A stretch of DNA of 64,000 bases from Bog-532 sp963824545 (GTDB lineage: Bacteria; Actinomycetota; Actinomycetes; Streptosporangiales; Streptosporangiaceae), in NCBI GenBank assembly GCA_963824545.1, contig CAWGPP010000013.1:62001-126000 (forward strand), read 5' to 3'. How positions within the stretch are numbered: the stretch's first letter is position 1; each line of letters opens with the position of its first letter. Positions 1-9,892 of the stretch are shown here, piece after piece. The notes below the pieces were generated by a model. It saw only the letters and a program-made list of their open reading frames with translations, was not told where the DNA came from and did not search any database. The translations under genes were made by a program, and so were the position numbers.

Positions 1-2719
1 TCTCGGTGAAGGCCCGTTCGAGCTGGCGCTGGTAGTCGCGCAGCGCCGCCTCGGCCTCCTCCATCGTGATGTCGCCCCGGCCGATCAGCGACTCGGTGTA
101 GAGCTTCCGGGTGGAGCGCTTGGCCTCGATGAGGTCGTACATGAGCGGCTGGGTGAACGAGGGGTTGTCCGCCTCGTTGTGGCCGCGCCTGCGGTAGCAG
201 ACCATATCGATGACGACGTCCTTGTGGAAAGCCTGGCGGTACTCGAAGGCGAGCCTGCCGACCCGGACGACCGCCTCCGGGTCGTCCCCGTTCACGTGGA
301 AGATCGGTGCCTGGATCATCCGGGCCACGTCGGTGGGGTACACGGTGGACCGGCCGGACTGCGGCCCGGTGGTGAAGCCGAGCTGGTTGTTGACCACGAT
401 GTGCACGGTGCCGCCGGTTCGGTAACCGCGCAGCTGGGACAGGTTCAGGGTCTCCGCGACCACCCCCTGCCCGGCGAACGCGGCGTCGCCGTGCATCAGC
501 ACGGGCAGCACCGTGAAGCCGCCGGAGCCGCCCTTGTCCAGGACGTCCTGCTTGGCCCGGACCACGCCCTCGAGCACCGGGTCGACGGCTTCCAGATGGC
601 TGGGGTTGGCTACCAGCGTGGTGGTGATCTGCGAGCCGTCCGGGCTCTTGAACACCCCGTCCGCGCCGAGGTGGTACTTCACGTCGCCGGATCCCTGCGT
701 GCTGCCGGGGTCCATGTTGCCCTCGAACTCGTTAAATATCTGCCCGTAGGACTTGCCCACGATATTGGCTAGCACGTTCAGCCGGCCGCGGTGCGCCATG
801 CCCAGGACCGCCTCGTCCAGGCCCTCCTCCGCGGCTTCCGTGATCACCGCGTCCAGCAGCGGAATCAGCGACTCCGCGCCCTCGAGCGAGAACCGGCGCT
901 GCCCGACGAACTTCGTCTGCAGGAACATCTCGAACGCCTCGGCGACGTTCAGGCGGGACAGGATGCGGATCTGCTCGTCATGTCCGGGCCGTTCGTGCGG
1001 CCGCTCGATCCGCGCCTGGATCCAGGCGCGCTCGTCCGGCTCCTGGATGTGCATGTACTCGACGCCGACCGTACGGCAGTAGGAGTCGCGCAGCACGCCG
1101 AGGATCTTGCGCAGCTTCATCAGCGGGCGGCCGCCGAAACCGCCGGTGGCGAATTCGCGCTCCAGGTCCCACAACGTCAGCCCGTGCTGGTTGATGTCCA
1201 GGTCGGGGTGCTTGCGCAGGGGGAACTCCAGCGGGTTGGTGTCGGCCATCAGGTGGCCGCGCACCCGGTAGGCGTGGATGAGTTCCTGCACCCGGGCGGC
1301 CTTGGTGATGTCGTCCTCGTGCCCGGCGGAGATGTCCTTGACCCAGCGGACCGGTTCGTACGGGATCTGAAGCGCGGTGAAGATGTCGTCGTAGAAGCCG
1401 TCCTCGCCCAGCAGCAGCTGGTGAATCCGGTTAAGGAACTCCCCGGACTGGGCACCCTGGATGATCCGGTGGTCGTACGTCGAGGTCAGCGTCACCTGGC
1501 GGCTGATGGCCAGCCGGGCCAGGGTCTCTTCCGCGGCGCCCTGGTAGGCGGCCGGGTATTCCATCGCCCCCACTCCCACGATGCAGCCCTGCCCCGGCAT
1601 CAGCCGCGGGATGGAGTGGACGGTCCCGATCGTGCCCGGGTTGGTCAGGCTGATGGTCGTTCCCGCGAAATCCTCGACCGCCAGCTTGCCGATGCGCGCC
1701 TTGCGCACGACGTCCTCGTAGGCGGTCCAGAACTGCCGGAAATCCATGGTCTCCGCGCCCTTGATGTTGGGCACGAGCAGCTGGCGGGAGCCGTCGTCCT
1801 TGCTCACGTCGATGGCTATCCCGAGGTTGACCTGGTCGGGGGCCACCAGCACCGGCTTACCGTCGTCCTCGGCGAAGGAATCGTTCATGGCCGGCACGGC
1901 GTCCAGCGCCCGGACCACCGCGTACCCGATCAGGTGGGTGAACGAGACCTTGCCGCCCCGGCCGCGCCGGAGATGGTTGTTGATCACGATGCGGTTGTCG
2001 ATCAGCAGCTTGGCCGGGATGTCCCGGACGCTGGTCGCGGTGGGCACCACCAGGCTGCTGGCCATGTTCGAGGCCGTCCGCGCGGCTGTGCCGCGCAGCC
2101 GGTTCCGCTGCCCGGGCAGCCGGCCCGCGGCGGGCTGCGCCGCCGGAGGCTGTGCGGCCGGAGGCTGTGTCGGCGCGGGGGCGGCGGGCCTGGTCGGCCC
2201 GGAGCCGGGAGGGGCAGGCGCCCGGGCAGCCGCCGTGGCGGGCGCCGGAGCGGCCGGGGACGGGGGCGCGGCCGGGGGCGCCGGAGCGGCTGGGCTCACG
2301 GGTGCGGCCGGGGCGCTTGGCGCCGGGCTCGCGGGCGAAGCCGGGGCGGACGCCGCCGGGGCGGACGTCGCGCCGTTGGGGACGGCGGTTTCCTCGTCCG
2401 TGGTGGTGCCGGACCGGTAGTCAGAGAAGAAGCTCCACCAGGCCTGGTCGACGGATTCGGGGTCAGCGAGGTAGCGCTGGTATAGCTCGTCCACCAGCCA
2501 CTGGTTCGCCCCGAAGTCGGACGCATTCAGGTGCGGATCGGTCGCGGGCGGCCCAGCCGTCCGGCCAGGCGTGCGCTCCGCCGCTGCGCTGGCCGCCTGA
2601 CGAGGCTGCTGGCTTGCTCTGAGGGACCCGTCCGGGCTCGCGGCGGCCTGCGCCGCCCCCGTCCGGGCCTGCTCCGATTCGCTGAGGTCCGCGTTAGCAC
2701 GCGTTGACTCAGAAGACAC
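1..2719 (-). CDS. kgd: Multifunctional 2-oxoglutarate dehydrogenase E1/E2 (Kgd/OdhA), 3' end outside window
   Basis: The first 906 residues of the actinobacterial fused 2-oxoglutarate decarboxylase/dehydrogenase of the TCA cycle are visible; the C-terminus lies beyond the left edge. I chose GTG at 2719; no strong Shine-Dalgarno sequence precedes it. The N-terminus carries the E1-type helix LVDELYQRYLADPESVDQAW (about residues 72-91). A long Ala/Pro linker follows to about residue 205. Next is an E2 acyltransferase-like domain with TYDHRIIQGAQSGEF near residue 414. The TPP-dependent E1 region starts near residue 480 and includes VLGMAHRGRLNVLANI and MHGDAAFAGQGVV. As is typical of the family, there is no lipoyl domain at the N-terminus. 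The fusion architecture is diagnostic of actinobacteria. It acts in the cytosol with E2/E3 partners encoded elsewhere. Confidence 0.95.
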   Translation of the reverse strand, partial: MSSESTRANADLSESEQARTGAAQAAASPDGSLRASQQPRQAASAAAERTPGRTAGPPATDPHLNASDFGANQWLVDELYQRYLADPESVDQAWWSFFSDYRSGTTTDEETAVPNGATSAPAASAPASPASPAPSAPAAPVSPAAPAPPAAPPSPAAPAPATAAARAPAPPGSGPTRPAAPAPTQPPAAQPPAAQPAAGRLPGQRNRLRGTAARTASNMASSLVVPTATSVRDIPAKLLIDNRIVINNHLRRGRGGKVSFTHLIGYAVVRALDAVPAMNDSFAEDDGKPVLVAPDQVNLGIAIDVSKDDGSRQLLVPNIKGAETMDFRQFWTAYEDVVRKARIGKLAVEDFAGTTISLTNPGTIGTVHSIPRLMPGQGCIVGVGAMEYPAAYQGAAEETLARLAISRQVTLTSTYDHRIIQGAQSGEFLNRIHQLLLGEDGFYDDIFTALQIPYEPVRWVKDISAGHEDDITKAARVQELIHAYRVRGHLMADTNPLEFPLRKHPDLDINQHGLTLWDLEREFATGGFGGRPLMKLRKILGVLRDSYCRTVGVEYMHIQEPDERAWIQARIERPHERPGHDEQIRILSRLNVAEAFEMFLQTKFVGQRRFSLEGAESLIPLLDAVITEAAEEGLDEAVLGMAHRGRLNVLANIVGKSYGQIFNEFEGNMDPGSTQGSGDVKYHLGADGVFKSPDGSQITTTLVANPSHLEAVDPVLEGVVRAKQDVLDKGGSGGFTVLPVLMHGDAAFAGQGVVAETLNLSQLRGYRTGGTVHIVVNNQLGFTTGPQSGRSTVYPTDVARMIQAPIFHVNGDDPEAVVRVGRLAFEYRQAFHKDVVIDMVCYRRRGHNEADNPSFTQPLMYDLIEAKRSTRKLYTESLIGRGDITMEEAEAALRDYQRQLERAFTE

Positions 2720-2925
2720 GGCGGATATCGCCCACTTCCGCAGTTTGAATGCGATCTTTGCTCGGCATCAAGATTACCTGGGAGTTCTGGCCCGGGGGCC
2801 TGAAGAAATTAAGGCCCGTCCGTAACGCCTGTGGCACCTGTCACCTCACGTGGCCTGTATGGCGAATGAGACGGCCGCCGCTCCCGTAGAACGGCGGCGC
2901 CAGGCACTGGGCCGCCCGTCCCAGG

Positions 2926-2971
2926 TTATGGGCAGAGTTTTGGGCAGTATGTGCGAAAAGTCTGCCCATAA
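2926..2971. promoter_or_regulatory. Inverted repeat in the kgd / repeat-protein intergenic region
   Basis: The 451-base region between the divergent starts at 2719 and 3171 contains an 11-bp perfect inverted repeat (TTATGGGCAGA at 2926-2936, TCTGCCCATAA at 2961-2971). A third GGGCAG lies between the arms. This looks like an operator or promoter-proximal dyad serving one or both divergent genes; no regulator is identified. I see no gene in 2720-3170. Confidence 0.35.
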
Positions 2972-3170
2972 GTGCCGAAGGCGCTGGGCGCCGGCCTGGC
3001 CCCGGGGCGCCTGGCCGGCGTCGGCATCCCTTGCGGTGTGGCCCTGAGCTGCAGCGACCTCGAATACCCGGTCCGATCACGATGCCGGAAGGTACGATCG
3101 CGGCGTAGGGGACATAGGCCACCATCCGGTTTCGACGAGGCTTGTGCCCCGTCCAACTCCGAGGGAAAAG

Positions 3171-6100
3171 GTGAGTACGACAGGCAGCCCCTGGGATGGC
3201 GACGCCCGGCGTCCTCGCCGCGTGCGGATCCGTCGCCCCGACCATGGGGGAGCGGAAGCCTGGCGTGAGCCGGATTCCCCGGACGAATTCGGGCCCGGGC
3301 CGGCCCGCCGCTACACGCCTTCTGTGCCTGGCGAGCCGGGCACCGCCGGGGCCGTGCCGGGCTACCCGTACCCGCCAGAGTCGGCGTACCCGTACGAGCC
3401 GTCCGAGCCGTCCGAGGCGTACCCGTACGAGCCGTCGCCGCCGACGCATCCCGCCGGGCCGGGCTCCCCCTACGGACCCTCCGCCCCGGAGCCGGGCTAC
3501 CTTGGCTACCCGGGCTACTCCGGTGAGGCCGGAGCAACGTACCCTTCCACGCCCTCCTATCCCTACGGGCAGACGCCTCCCCGCCCTGCGTCGGCCTCTG
3601 GTTACCCGTACGAACCGGAGGCGGCTTACCCGTACGAGCCCCAGCCGGCCCACCGCTACGAGCCGCCGGCGCCGTATACGTACGAGCCACCGGCCGCGTA
3701 TCCCTACGAGCCGGCGCCGGCCTATCCGTACGAGCCGCCGTCGGTGTACCCGTACGAGGCGCCGCGGACGGGATATCCGTACCCGGCGCGGCCACCGGCA
3801 CCGGGACCTGGTTACCCGTACGCGTTGGAAGCCGCGCCTGGCGCGGCGCCGCAACCCTACGCGCCGGCACCGGGCCCGGGCGGCCTAGGCGGCCCGCCGT
3901 CGGCGGGCCCGCGCGCGCTTGCGGGCCCCGGCGAACGGGAGCAGCCCGGCCCGGGCAACGGCGAATATGGGCCGGGTTACCGGCCGGTTCCCGCCGGCAA
4001 CGGCCAGAACCTCGCACGCTACGGCCCGCGGACCGCGGACCGCGGAGGTAATGCGGTGCCTGGCCCTTACGCCCCCTCAGCTCCGCCCGGCTACGGGCCG
4101 GCACCTGGTTACGGCGCGACAGACGACACGGTCGCGTCAGCCCGCCCACCCGGGCGGCCGCCGGCACCACGCGAAAGCGCCCCCGGTTATGAGTTCGGTT
4201 ACCCGGGCGACGCGCCCCCGCCGGGGCAGGCCGGCTTCGTCACGCTGGACGGAACCCCCGGTGACTTCGCCCGGCCGGACGGGGCTCCCGGCGGCCTTGA
4301 TGACGACGCCGCCGCGTCCTACCGGACCCGGCCGACGGGGTACGCCTCCGCGCCGGCCATGACCCCGCCGGCCGGGCCGCCCGGTTCGGGACCGCCCGGG
4401 TTCGAGTTCCCCGGTTCCGGGCGGCCACGGGGCAACCGGACGGTGCCGCCGCCCCGGCGGCCGCTGCTGGCGCTCCCGGGCGGCCGGCCCGGTGACACCC
4501 GGGACCGGGACGGCCGAGGGGACGGCGAGGATGGCCGGCCCGGAGCCGGCGGTACGCGATGGGAACGGCTGCGCGCCCTGGTCTCCTCGCCCCGGACGTC
4601 CGGCGGCGCCGCGGACAGCGCCGCCCCCTCACCGTTGTCCGCGGCCGGCGTCAAGCGGTGGGCGGTCCGCGCCGCGCTCCCGATGGTGTCCATGATCGCG
4701 GTCGGTGTCGCGGTCGTCGCGGCCTTCGGGGGCGGCGACGGCGGGATTGGCCCGGCGCCTGCGAACCTATCGGTGGGCTTCCCGCCCGCCACGCCGGCCG
4801 GAAACGACTTCACCACCACCCCGGCCGACGCGGCGCGTGGCATCAGCCAGGCCCTCACGCAGGTGGCCAGTTCCGGCTCGCTGGTGGTCGCGGCCGGCTC
4901 ACAGGTCGGCGCGCGTATCGGCCGCGCGCAGTTCTTCGTCTCCGCCGACGGCGGCCGGACCTGGGCCCTCGGCACCGAACAGGCCGCTGGCGGCGGGGAT
5001 CCGGCGCCCGGGCACCCGGCGACCCTGATCGCGGGCGGTCAGGGCCAGTGGGCCGCGCTCGGGCCCAGCGCGATCTGGACCAGCCGCGACGGCATGGCCT
5101 GGACGCTGGCGTCGGCTCAGGGGATCGCCCCGCTGCGGGACGGGGACCAGGTGAACGTGCTGCGCCGGACGGCCGGGGGCTTCCTCGCCGCCGGCGAGAA
5201 CGTGCCGCCCGGAGATCCGGCGGCGGCGGGCCCCGTCGTCTGGACATCCGCCAACGGCGTCAACTGGCGTCGGCTCGGCGCGGCCCAGCTGCATCTGAAG
5301 GCCGGTGGCGGCACGGCCGGGGCTCTCACCTCCGCCGCTGTGGCCGGGAAGAACATCGTCGTTTCCGGTGTGACCACCGCCAACGTCGCTCAGGGCACGG
5401 TGCGCTCGTCCGGGGTGTGGCGGAGCACGGACAACGGCACGACCTGGACCGCGGTAACCGTTCCGGTCAGCAACGGGGCGACCGCGGCGGTCGGCGGGCT
5501 TGCGGCGACGGCGAACGGGCTGGTGGCCGTGCGGCCGGGCCAGTCCAAGGCCGGGACCGGCGCCGTGGTGTTCACGTCCGCCGACGGCGCGGCCTGGAAG
5601 TTCGCCGCCACCGTCACCGCCCAGGGTGGCGCCGGGCTCACCGTGGCCACCGTGGACGGCGGCCCGGCGGGTGCGGTGATCACCGGCAGCAGCGCCGGCA
5701 ACCTGCTCGCGTTCACCAGCATCAGCGGCACGGCCTGGCGGCCGGTGGGCGTGCTGGGCAGCGCCACCGCCGGGACCATCGCGGCGGTAGCCGTGACCAC
5801 CGGCGGCGCCGTCGTTGCCGCGGGCAGCACCGCGGCCGGGCCACTCGGCCAGCAGCCCACGCTGACCCTCGACAACGCGGGACGGCTCACCCCGGTCAAC
5901 TTCGCGCGTATCCCGGGCGCCGTCGAGCCCCAGGTCGCCGTCGGCGGCATCGCGGCCGACGGCAGCAGCCAGGTGGCCGTCGGCAGCGCTAACGGCTTCC
6001 CCGCGACGTGGTTCTCCGCCAACGCGGGAACCAGCTGGACGCGTGGCACCGGTGCGCCCGCGGCCGCGCTGACCCGGCCGGGCCTGCAGACGCTGACCAG

Positions 6101-6968
6101 CGTCGTGCACGGCATCGCGGGCTGGGTCGCGGTCGGGGGTGTCCAGGCCGCGACGGCCCAGCGCCCAGTCGTTGTCACTTCGGCGGCCGGCCAGGCCTGG
6201 CAGGCCGCCGACACTTCCCCCGCCTTCGCCGGCGCCGGGGTCTTCACCGTCGCCGCCGCGGCCGGCCGGGACGGTTATGTCATCGTCGGGCGCCAGCAGG
6301 TCGCGGGGCGCACGGTCGCCGCGGCCTGGTGGTCGGCCGGCCTCACCGGCTGGCAGCGGGGCACGGACGCGGCCGCCGGGGCGCTGGACGGGGCCGGGGT
6401 ATCCCGGCAGATGCTGGCGGCCACCGCGGACGCGGGTGGCTTCGTCGCCGTCGGGGCCGCTGGTGCCCGCCCGGCCGCGTGGATCTCGCCGGATGGCCGC
6501 ACCTGGCGGCCGGTAACCCTCGCGCTGCCGATGAATTCGGTCCGGGCACAGCTCCAGCGGGTGACCATCAACGGCCGCCGGATCGTGGCCACGGGGATGT
6601 CAGCGACCTCAGGCGGCCAGACCGCGCCGTTCGCCGCGCTGTCCGTCAACGGCGGCGCCACCTGGACCGAGTCCCTGCTGCCGTCCCCCGGCGGGGCAGC
6701 CACCGTCAACGCGGTCACCGCGACCGGCGCCGGGTTCACCGCCACCGGCACGTTCGGGGCCGACGGGCACCAGGATGTCGTCATCTGGACGGCGGCCGAC
6801 GGGCTCAACTGGAAGACGAACTCCCCGTCGGTGACTGGCCTCGGCGGCCAGGGCATCCAGCAGATCACCGCGCTGACCGTCTCCGGCAGCACCCTGACCG
6901 GCGTCGGCTTCGCCGCCTCACCGACCGGCGAAACCCCCACCATCTGGCGGTCCCCGATCCGGGGCTGA
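3171..6968 (+). CDS. Membrane-anchored protein with Tyr/Pro repeats and extracellular Asp-box (BNR-like) repeats
   Basis: A 1265-residue protein starting at GTG 3171 (MSTTGSPWDGD) after GAGGGAAAAG. An in-frame codon at 3144 is less likely. Residues about 50-450 are low complexity and very rich in Pro, Tyr, Gly and Ala, with many YPYEP-type units. A single transmembrane segment follows (about residues 494-522, AALPMVSMIAVGVAVVAAF). The C-terminal 740 residues carry at least nine Asp-box-like motifs (SADGGRTW, TSRDGMAW, TSANGVNW, STDNGTTW, TSADGAAW, SANAGTSW, SPDGRTW, SVNGGATW, TAADGLNW). Such repeats form beta-propellers in sialidase/BNR-like proteins, but no sialidase catalytic set is evident. 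The expected topology is a cytoplasmic Pro/Tyr-rich tail with an exported propeller. The function is unknown; a binding or sensing role is inferred. Confidence 0.85.
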   Translation: MSTTGSPWDGDARRPRRVRIRRPDHGGAEAWREPDSPDEFGPGPARRYTPSVPGEPGTAGAVPGYPYPPESAYPYEPSEPSEAYPYEPSPPTHPAGPGSPYGPSAPEPGYLGYPGYSGEAGATYPSTPSYPYGQTPPRPASASGYPYEPEAAYPYEPQPAHRYEPPAPYTYEPPAAYPYEPAPAYPYEPPSVYPYEAPRTGYPYPARPPAPGPGYPYALEAAPGAAPQPYAPAPGPGGLGGPPSAGPRALAGPGEREQPGPGNGEYGPGYRPVPAGNGQNLARYGPRTADRGGNAVPGPYAPSAPPGYGPAPGYGATDDTVASARPPGRPPAPRESAPGYEFGYPGDAPPPGQAGFVTLDGTPGDFARPDGAPGGLDDDAAASYRTRPTGYASAPAMTPPAGPPGSGPPGFEFPGSGRPRGNRTVPPPRRPLLALPGGRPGDTRDRDGRGDGEDGRPGAGGTRWERLRALVSSPRTSGGAADSAAPSPLSAAGVKRWAVRAALPMVSMIAVGVAVVAAFGGGDGGIGPAPANLSVGFPPATPAGNDFTTTPADAARGISQALTQVASSGSLVVAAGSQVGARIGRAQFFVSADGGRTWALGTEQAAGGGDPAPGHPATLIAGGQGQWAALGPSAIWTSRDGMAWTLASAQGIAPLRDGDQVNVLRRTAGGFLAAGENVPPGDPAAAGPVVWTSANGVNWRRLGAAQLHLKAGGGTAGALTSAAVAGKNIVVSGVTTANVAQGTVRSSGVWRSTDNGTTWTAVTVPVSNGATAAVGGLAATANGLVAVRPGQSKAGTGAVVFTSADGAAWKFAATVTAQGGAGLTVATVDGGPAGAVITGSSAGNLLAFTSISGTAWRPVGVLGSATAGTIAAVAVTTGGAVVAAGSTAAGPLGQQPTLTLDNAGRLTPVNFARIPGAVEPQVAVGGIAADGSSQVAVGSANGFPATWFSANAGTSWTRGTGAPAAALTRPGLQTLTSVVHGIAGWVAVGGVQAATAQRPVVVTSAAGQAWQAADTSPAFAGAGVFTVAAAAGRDGYVIVGRQQVAGRTVAAAWWSAGLTGWQRGTDAAAGALDGAGVSRQMLAATADAGGFVAVGAAGARPAAWISPDGRTWRPVTLALPMNSVRAQLQRVTINGRRIVATGMSATSGGQTAPFAALSVNGGATWTESLLPSPGGAATVNAVTATGAGFTATGTFGADGHQDVVIWTAADGLNWKTNSPSVTGLGGQGIQQITALTVSGSTLTGVGFAASPTGETPTIWRSPIRG
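3361..3795 (+). repeat. Degenerate TACCCGTACGAGCCG-type repeats encoding YPYEP
   Basis: About a dozen imperfect copies of a 12-21 bp unit (core TACCCGTACGAG) lie inside the N-terminal coding region of the gene at 3171. They encode YPYEP, YPYEA or YTYEP pentads separated by short Pro/Ala spacers. The repeats keep the reading frame, so they look like protein repeats rather than a noncoding array. Confidence 0.8.
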
Positions 6969-6988
6969 ACGGGTGGACACTCCTATCA

Positions 6989-7054
6989 ATGTGCAAATTC
7001 TGCGGCTGTCACGGCAGGAACTGCACAAGTTCGGGAAGAGCGATCGTTAGTTGA
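6989..7054 (+). CDS. Possible 21-residue Cys-rich micro-ORF
   Basis: An ATG at 6989 opens a 21-codon frame ending at TGA 7052-7054. It encodes a peptide beginning MCKFCGCHGRNC, with four Cys and one His in twelve residues, a spacing that could bind a metal. No good ribosome binding site precedes it. It lies 20 bases after the stop of the Asp-box protein and runs convergent to the amidase gene. It may be chance; listed because the Cys spacing is unusual in such GC-rich DNA. Confidence 0.15.
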   Translation: MCKFCGCHGRNCTSSGRAIVS

Positions 7055-7097
7055 GGGTCTGGTGGGCGGGGGCGGCCGGCAGGGATGCGGGACGCGC

Positions 7098-7922
7098 TCA
7101 GGGGCGGGCGGTCTCGCCCGCGGGCCCGAAGACGTCGGCCCGGCGGTGCTCGAGGCTCGGCAGGGTCGCGCGGACCCGCGCCGTGAAGTCAAGGTCCACC
7201 TCGCCGACGGCCACTCCCGGGTATGGGCCCAGATCCAGCCGGACGGTACCGAGCGGGTCGATCAGCACGCTGCGGCCGATCCCGGTGGGCGCCCTGGTCG
7301 GCGGCTCGTCCGGGTCGGGCACCTGCCCGGCCGCGGCGACCCATACCGTGTTCTCGATGGCCCGGGCGCGGGCCAGCGTGATCCAGTGGTCTTCCTTGAA
7401 CAGCCCGGCACCCCACGCCGCGGGCAGCACGATCAGGTCCGCGCCGCGCCCCGCCAGCAGCCGGGTCAGCTCGGGGAACCGCAGGTCATAGCAGAGCTGC
7501 AGGCCGGCCGTCAGCCCGGCCAGCTTGGCCAGCACCGGCTCACTGCCCGGCGCGATGAGGTCGGATTCGCGCTGGCCGAGCGCGTCGAACAGGTGCAGCT
7601 TGCGGTAGGCGGCCACCAGCTCACCGGACCGGTCGAACGCGACGGCGGTATTGAACACGCGGCCGTCCGGGCCCGGCTCGAAAATCCCGGCCACCAGGGC
7701 CACGCCCGCCGCACGCGCCGCGGCGGCCAGCGCCGTGCCGAAGGGGCCGTCCGGTGGCGCCGCGACCGGCCGCGGATCACAGCCGAAGCGGATCTGCGTC
7801 GCTTCCGGGAAGACGGCGAGGTCCGCGCCGCGCGCCGCCGCTTCGGACAATGCCGAACGGACCCGGTCAAGATTGACCGACGGCTGGGAGCTGACCGGGA
7901 TCTGGCCGAGTGCGACGCGCAT
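7098..7922 (-). CDS. Carbon-nitrogen hydrolase (nitrilase superfamily), omega-amidase-like
   Basis: A 274-residue nitrilase-superfamily hydrolase. The Glu-Lys-Cys triad is visible: E in LAVFPEAT, K in YRKLHLFDA and C in LQLCYDLRFPEL. The length and these motifs match the Nit/omega-amidase and YafV branch, which hydrolyse alpha-ketoglutaramate or related omega-amides. ATG 7922 (MRVALGQIP) is chosen because family members usually start with MRVALxQ; GTG 7928 is the alternative. The gene is divergent from a class-I aminotransferase, and their promoters share a near-perfect dyad. This pairing fits the glutamine transaminase/omega-amidase (glutaminase II) pathway, in which the aminotransferase product is the amidase substrate. 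The exact substrate is not proven by sequence. Confidence 0.85.
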   Translation of the reverse strand: MRVALGQIPVSSQPSVNLDRVRSALSEAAARGADLAVFPEATQIRFGCDPRPVAAPPDGPFGTALAAAARAAGVALVAGIFEPGPDGRVFNTAVAFDRSGELVAAYRKLHLFDALGQRESDLIAPGSEPVLAKLAGLTAGLQLCYDLRFPELTRLLAGRGADLIVLPAAWGAGLFKEDHWITLARARAIENTVWVAAAGQVPDPDEPPTRAPTGIGRSVLIDPLGTVRLDLGPYPGVAVGEVDLDFTARVRATLPSLEHRRADVFGPAGETARP

Positions 7923-7962
7923 GCGCACAGCCTAAGCCGCCGCCGCGGCCTAGGCTGTGCGC
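7923..7962. promoter_or_regulatory. 18-bp near-perfect dyad with divergent TAGGCT boxes
   Basis: Arms 7923-7940 and 7945-7962 are complementary except at one position, with a 4-base centre. Each arm, read outward, ends in TAGGCTGTGCGC. It therefore presents a TANNNT -10-like box to both genes: 7951-7956 for the aminotransferase and 7929-7934 for the amidase. On the amidase side the box sits six bases before ATG 7922, as expected for leaderless transcription. It is probably a symmetric divergent promoter and/or operator. Confidence 0.5.
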
Positions 7963-7974
7963 GGACGTGATGTC

Positions 7975-9142
<1,168 letters not shown>

Positions 9143-9147
<5 letters not shown>

Positions 9148-9229
9148 GCCTGCACCGCTGAGCTGGCCCCGCTGGGGCATACCGCTGGGCCGCTGGGCCG
9201 CTGGGCCGTACCGCTGGGCTGGGCCGCTG
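9143..9229. repeat. Short CCGCTGGGC/CACCGCTGAG repeats after the aminotransferase
   Basis: The end of the aminotransferase gene and the following spacer contain two copies of GCACCGCTGAG, then repeated CCGCTGGGC units to 9229. The array crosses the stop codon, so slippage could extend the protein C-terminus. No function is apparent. Confidence 0.5.
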
Positions 9230-9259
9230 CGGAGACTAGCCGAGGAGGCACGACGCTGG

Positions 9260-9892
9260 ATGGACGCTGACCTGGTTCGCGCCGCCGAAGCGGCCCGGGG
9301 ATTCATGCCACCGGAGGAGGGCCTCGCCCTGCACGAGACCGCCGCCGAATACGCGCCGGTCGGGCCGATCCTGGAGATCGGCACGTACTGCGGGAAGTCG
9401 ACGATCTACCTGGCGGCGGCGGCGCGGGACTGCGGGCAGCTGGTCATCACCGTCGATCATCACCGCGGCTCGGAGGAGCACCAGCCCGGCTGGGAGTACC
9501 ACGACGCCAGTCTGGCCGATCCGCGCACCGGGCGGATCGACACGCTGCCGCACTTCCGCGCGGCGATCGCGGCGGCGGGCCTGGAGGACTACGTCGTCGC
9601 GGTCGTGGGCCGGTCCGCGGACGTCGCCCGGCTGTGGCGGACGCCGCTCGGCCTGGTCTTCATCGACGGCGGCCATACCGACGACGCCGCCCTGGCCGAC
9701 TACGGCGGATGGTCACCGTGGGTAACGGCCGGCGGCGCGCTGGCCATCCACGACGTGTTCCCTGACCCGGCCGCGGGCGGCCAGGCGCCCTACCGCATCT
9801 ACCGGCGGGCGCTGGAATCCGGCGGCTTTACCGAGGTCCGCGCGGTGGGCTCACTACGGGTGCTCGAACGCACCGGCTCGGCCGCCCGGTGA
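9260..9892 (+). CDS. Class I SAM-dependent methyltransferase
   Basis: A 210-residue Rossmann-fold methyltransferase. The SAM-binding motif is VGPILEIGTYCGKSTIYLA (about residues 34-52), followed by the acidic VITVDHH strand. FIDGGHTDDA (about residues 134-143) resembles the O-methyltransferase/MdmC-like group. The start ATG 9260 follows GAGGAGG. Its last 39 bases overlap the end of the convergent gene at 9854. Next to a second methyltransferase, an alpha/alpha-barrel protein and a GT4 glycosyltransferase, it probably acts in a glycolipid or secondary-metabolite pathway; the substrate is unknown. Confidence 0.8.
   Translation: MDADLVRAAEAARGFMPPEEGLALHETAAEYAPVGPILEIGTYCGKSTIYLAAAARDCGQLVITVDHHRGSEEHQPGWEYHDASLADPRTGRIDTLPHFRAAIAAAGLEDYVVAVVGRSADVARLWRTPLGLVFIDGGHTDDAALADYGGWSPWVTAGGALAIHDVFPDPAAGGQAPYRIYRRALESGGFTEVRAVGSLRVLERTGSAAR

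Noticed and set aside
791..2485. Long plus-strand frame opposite kgd
   Set aside because: Antisense to a clearly conserved gene; low-complexity Arg/Gly/Val composition typical of mirror frames in GC-rich DNA.
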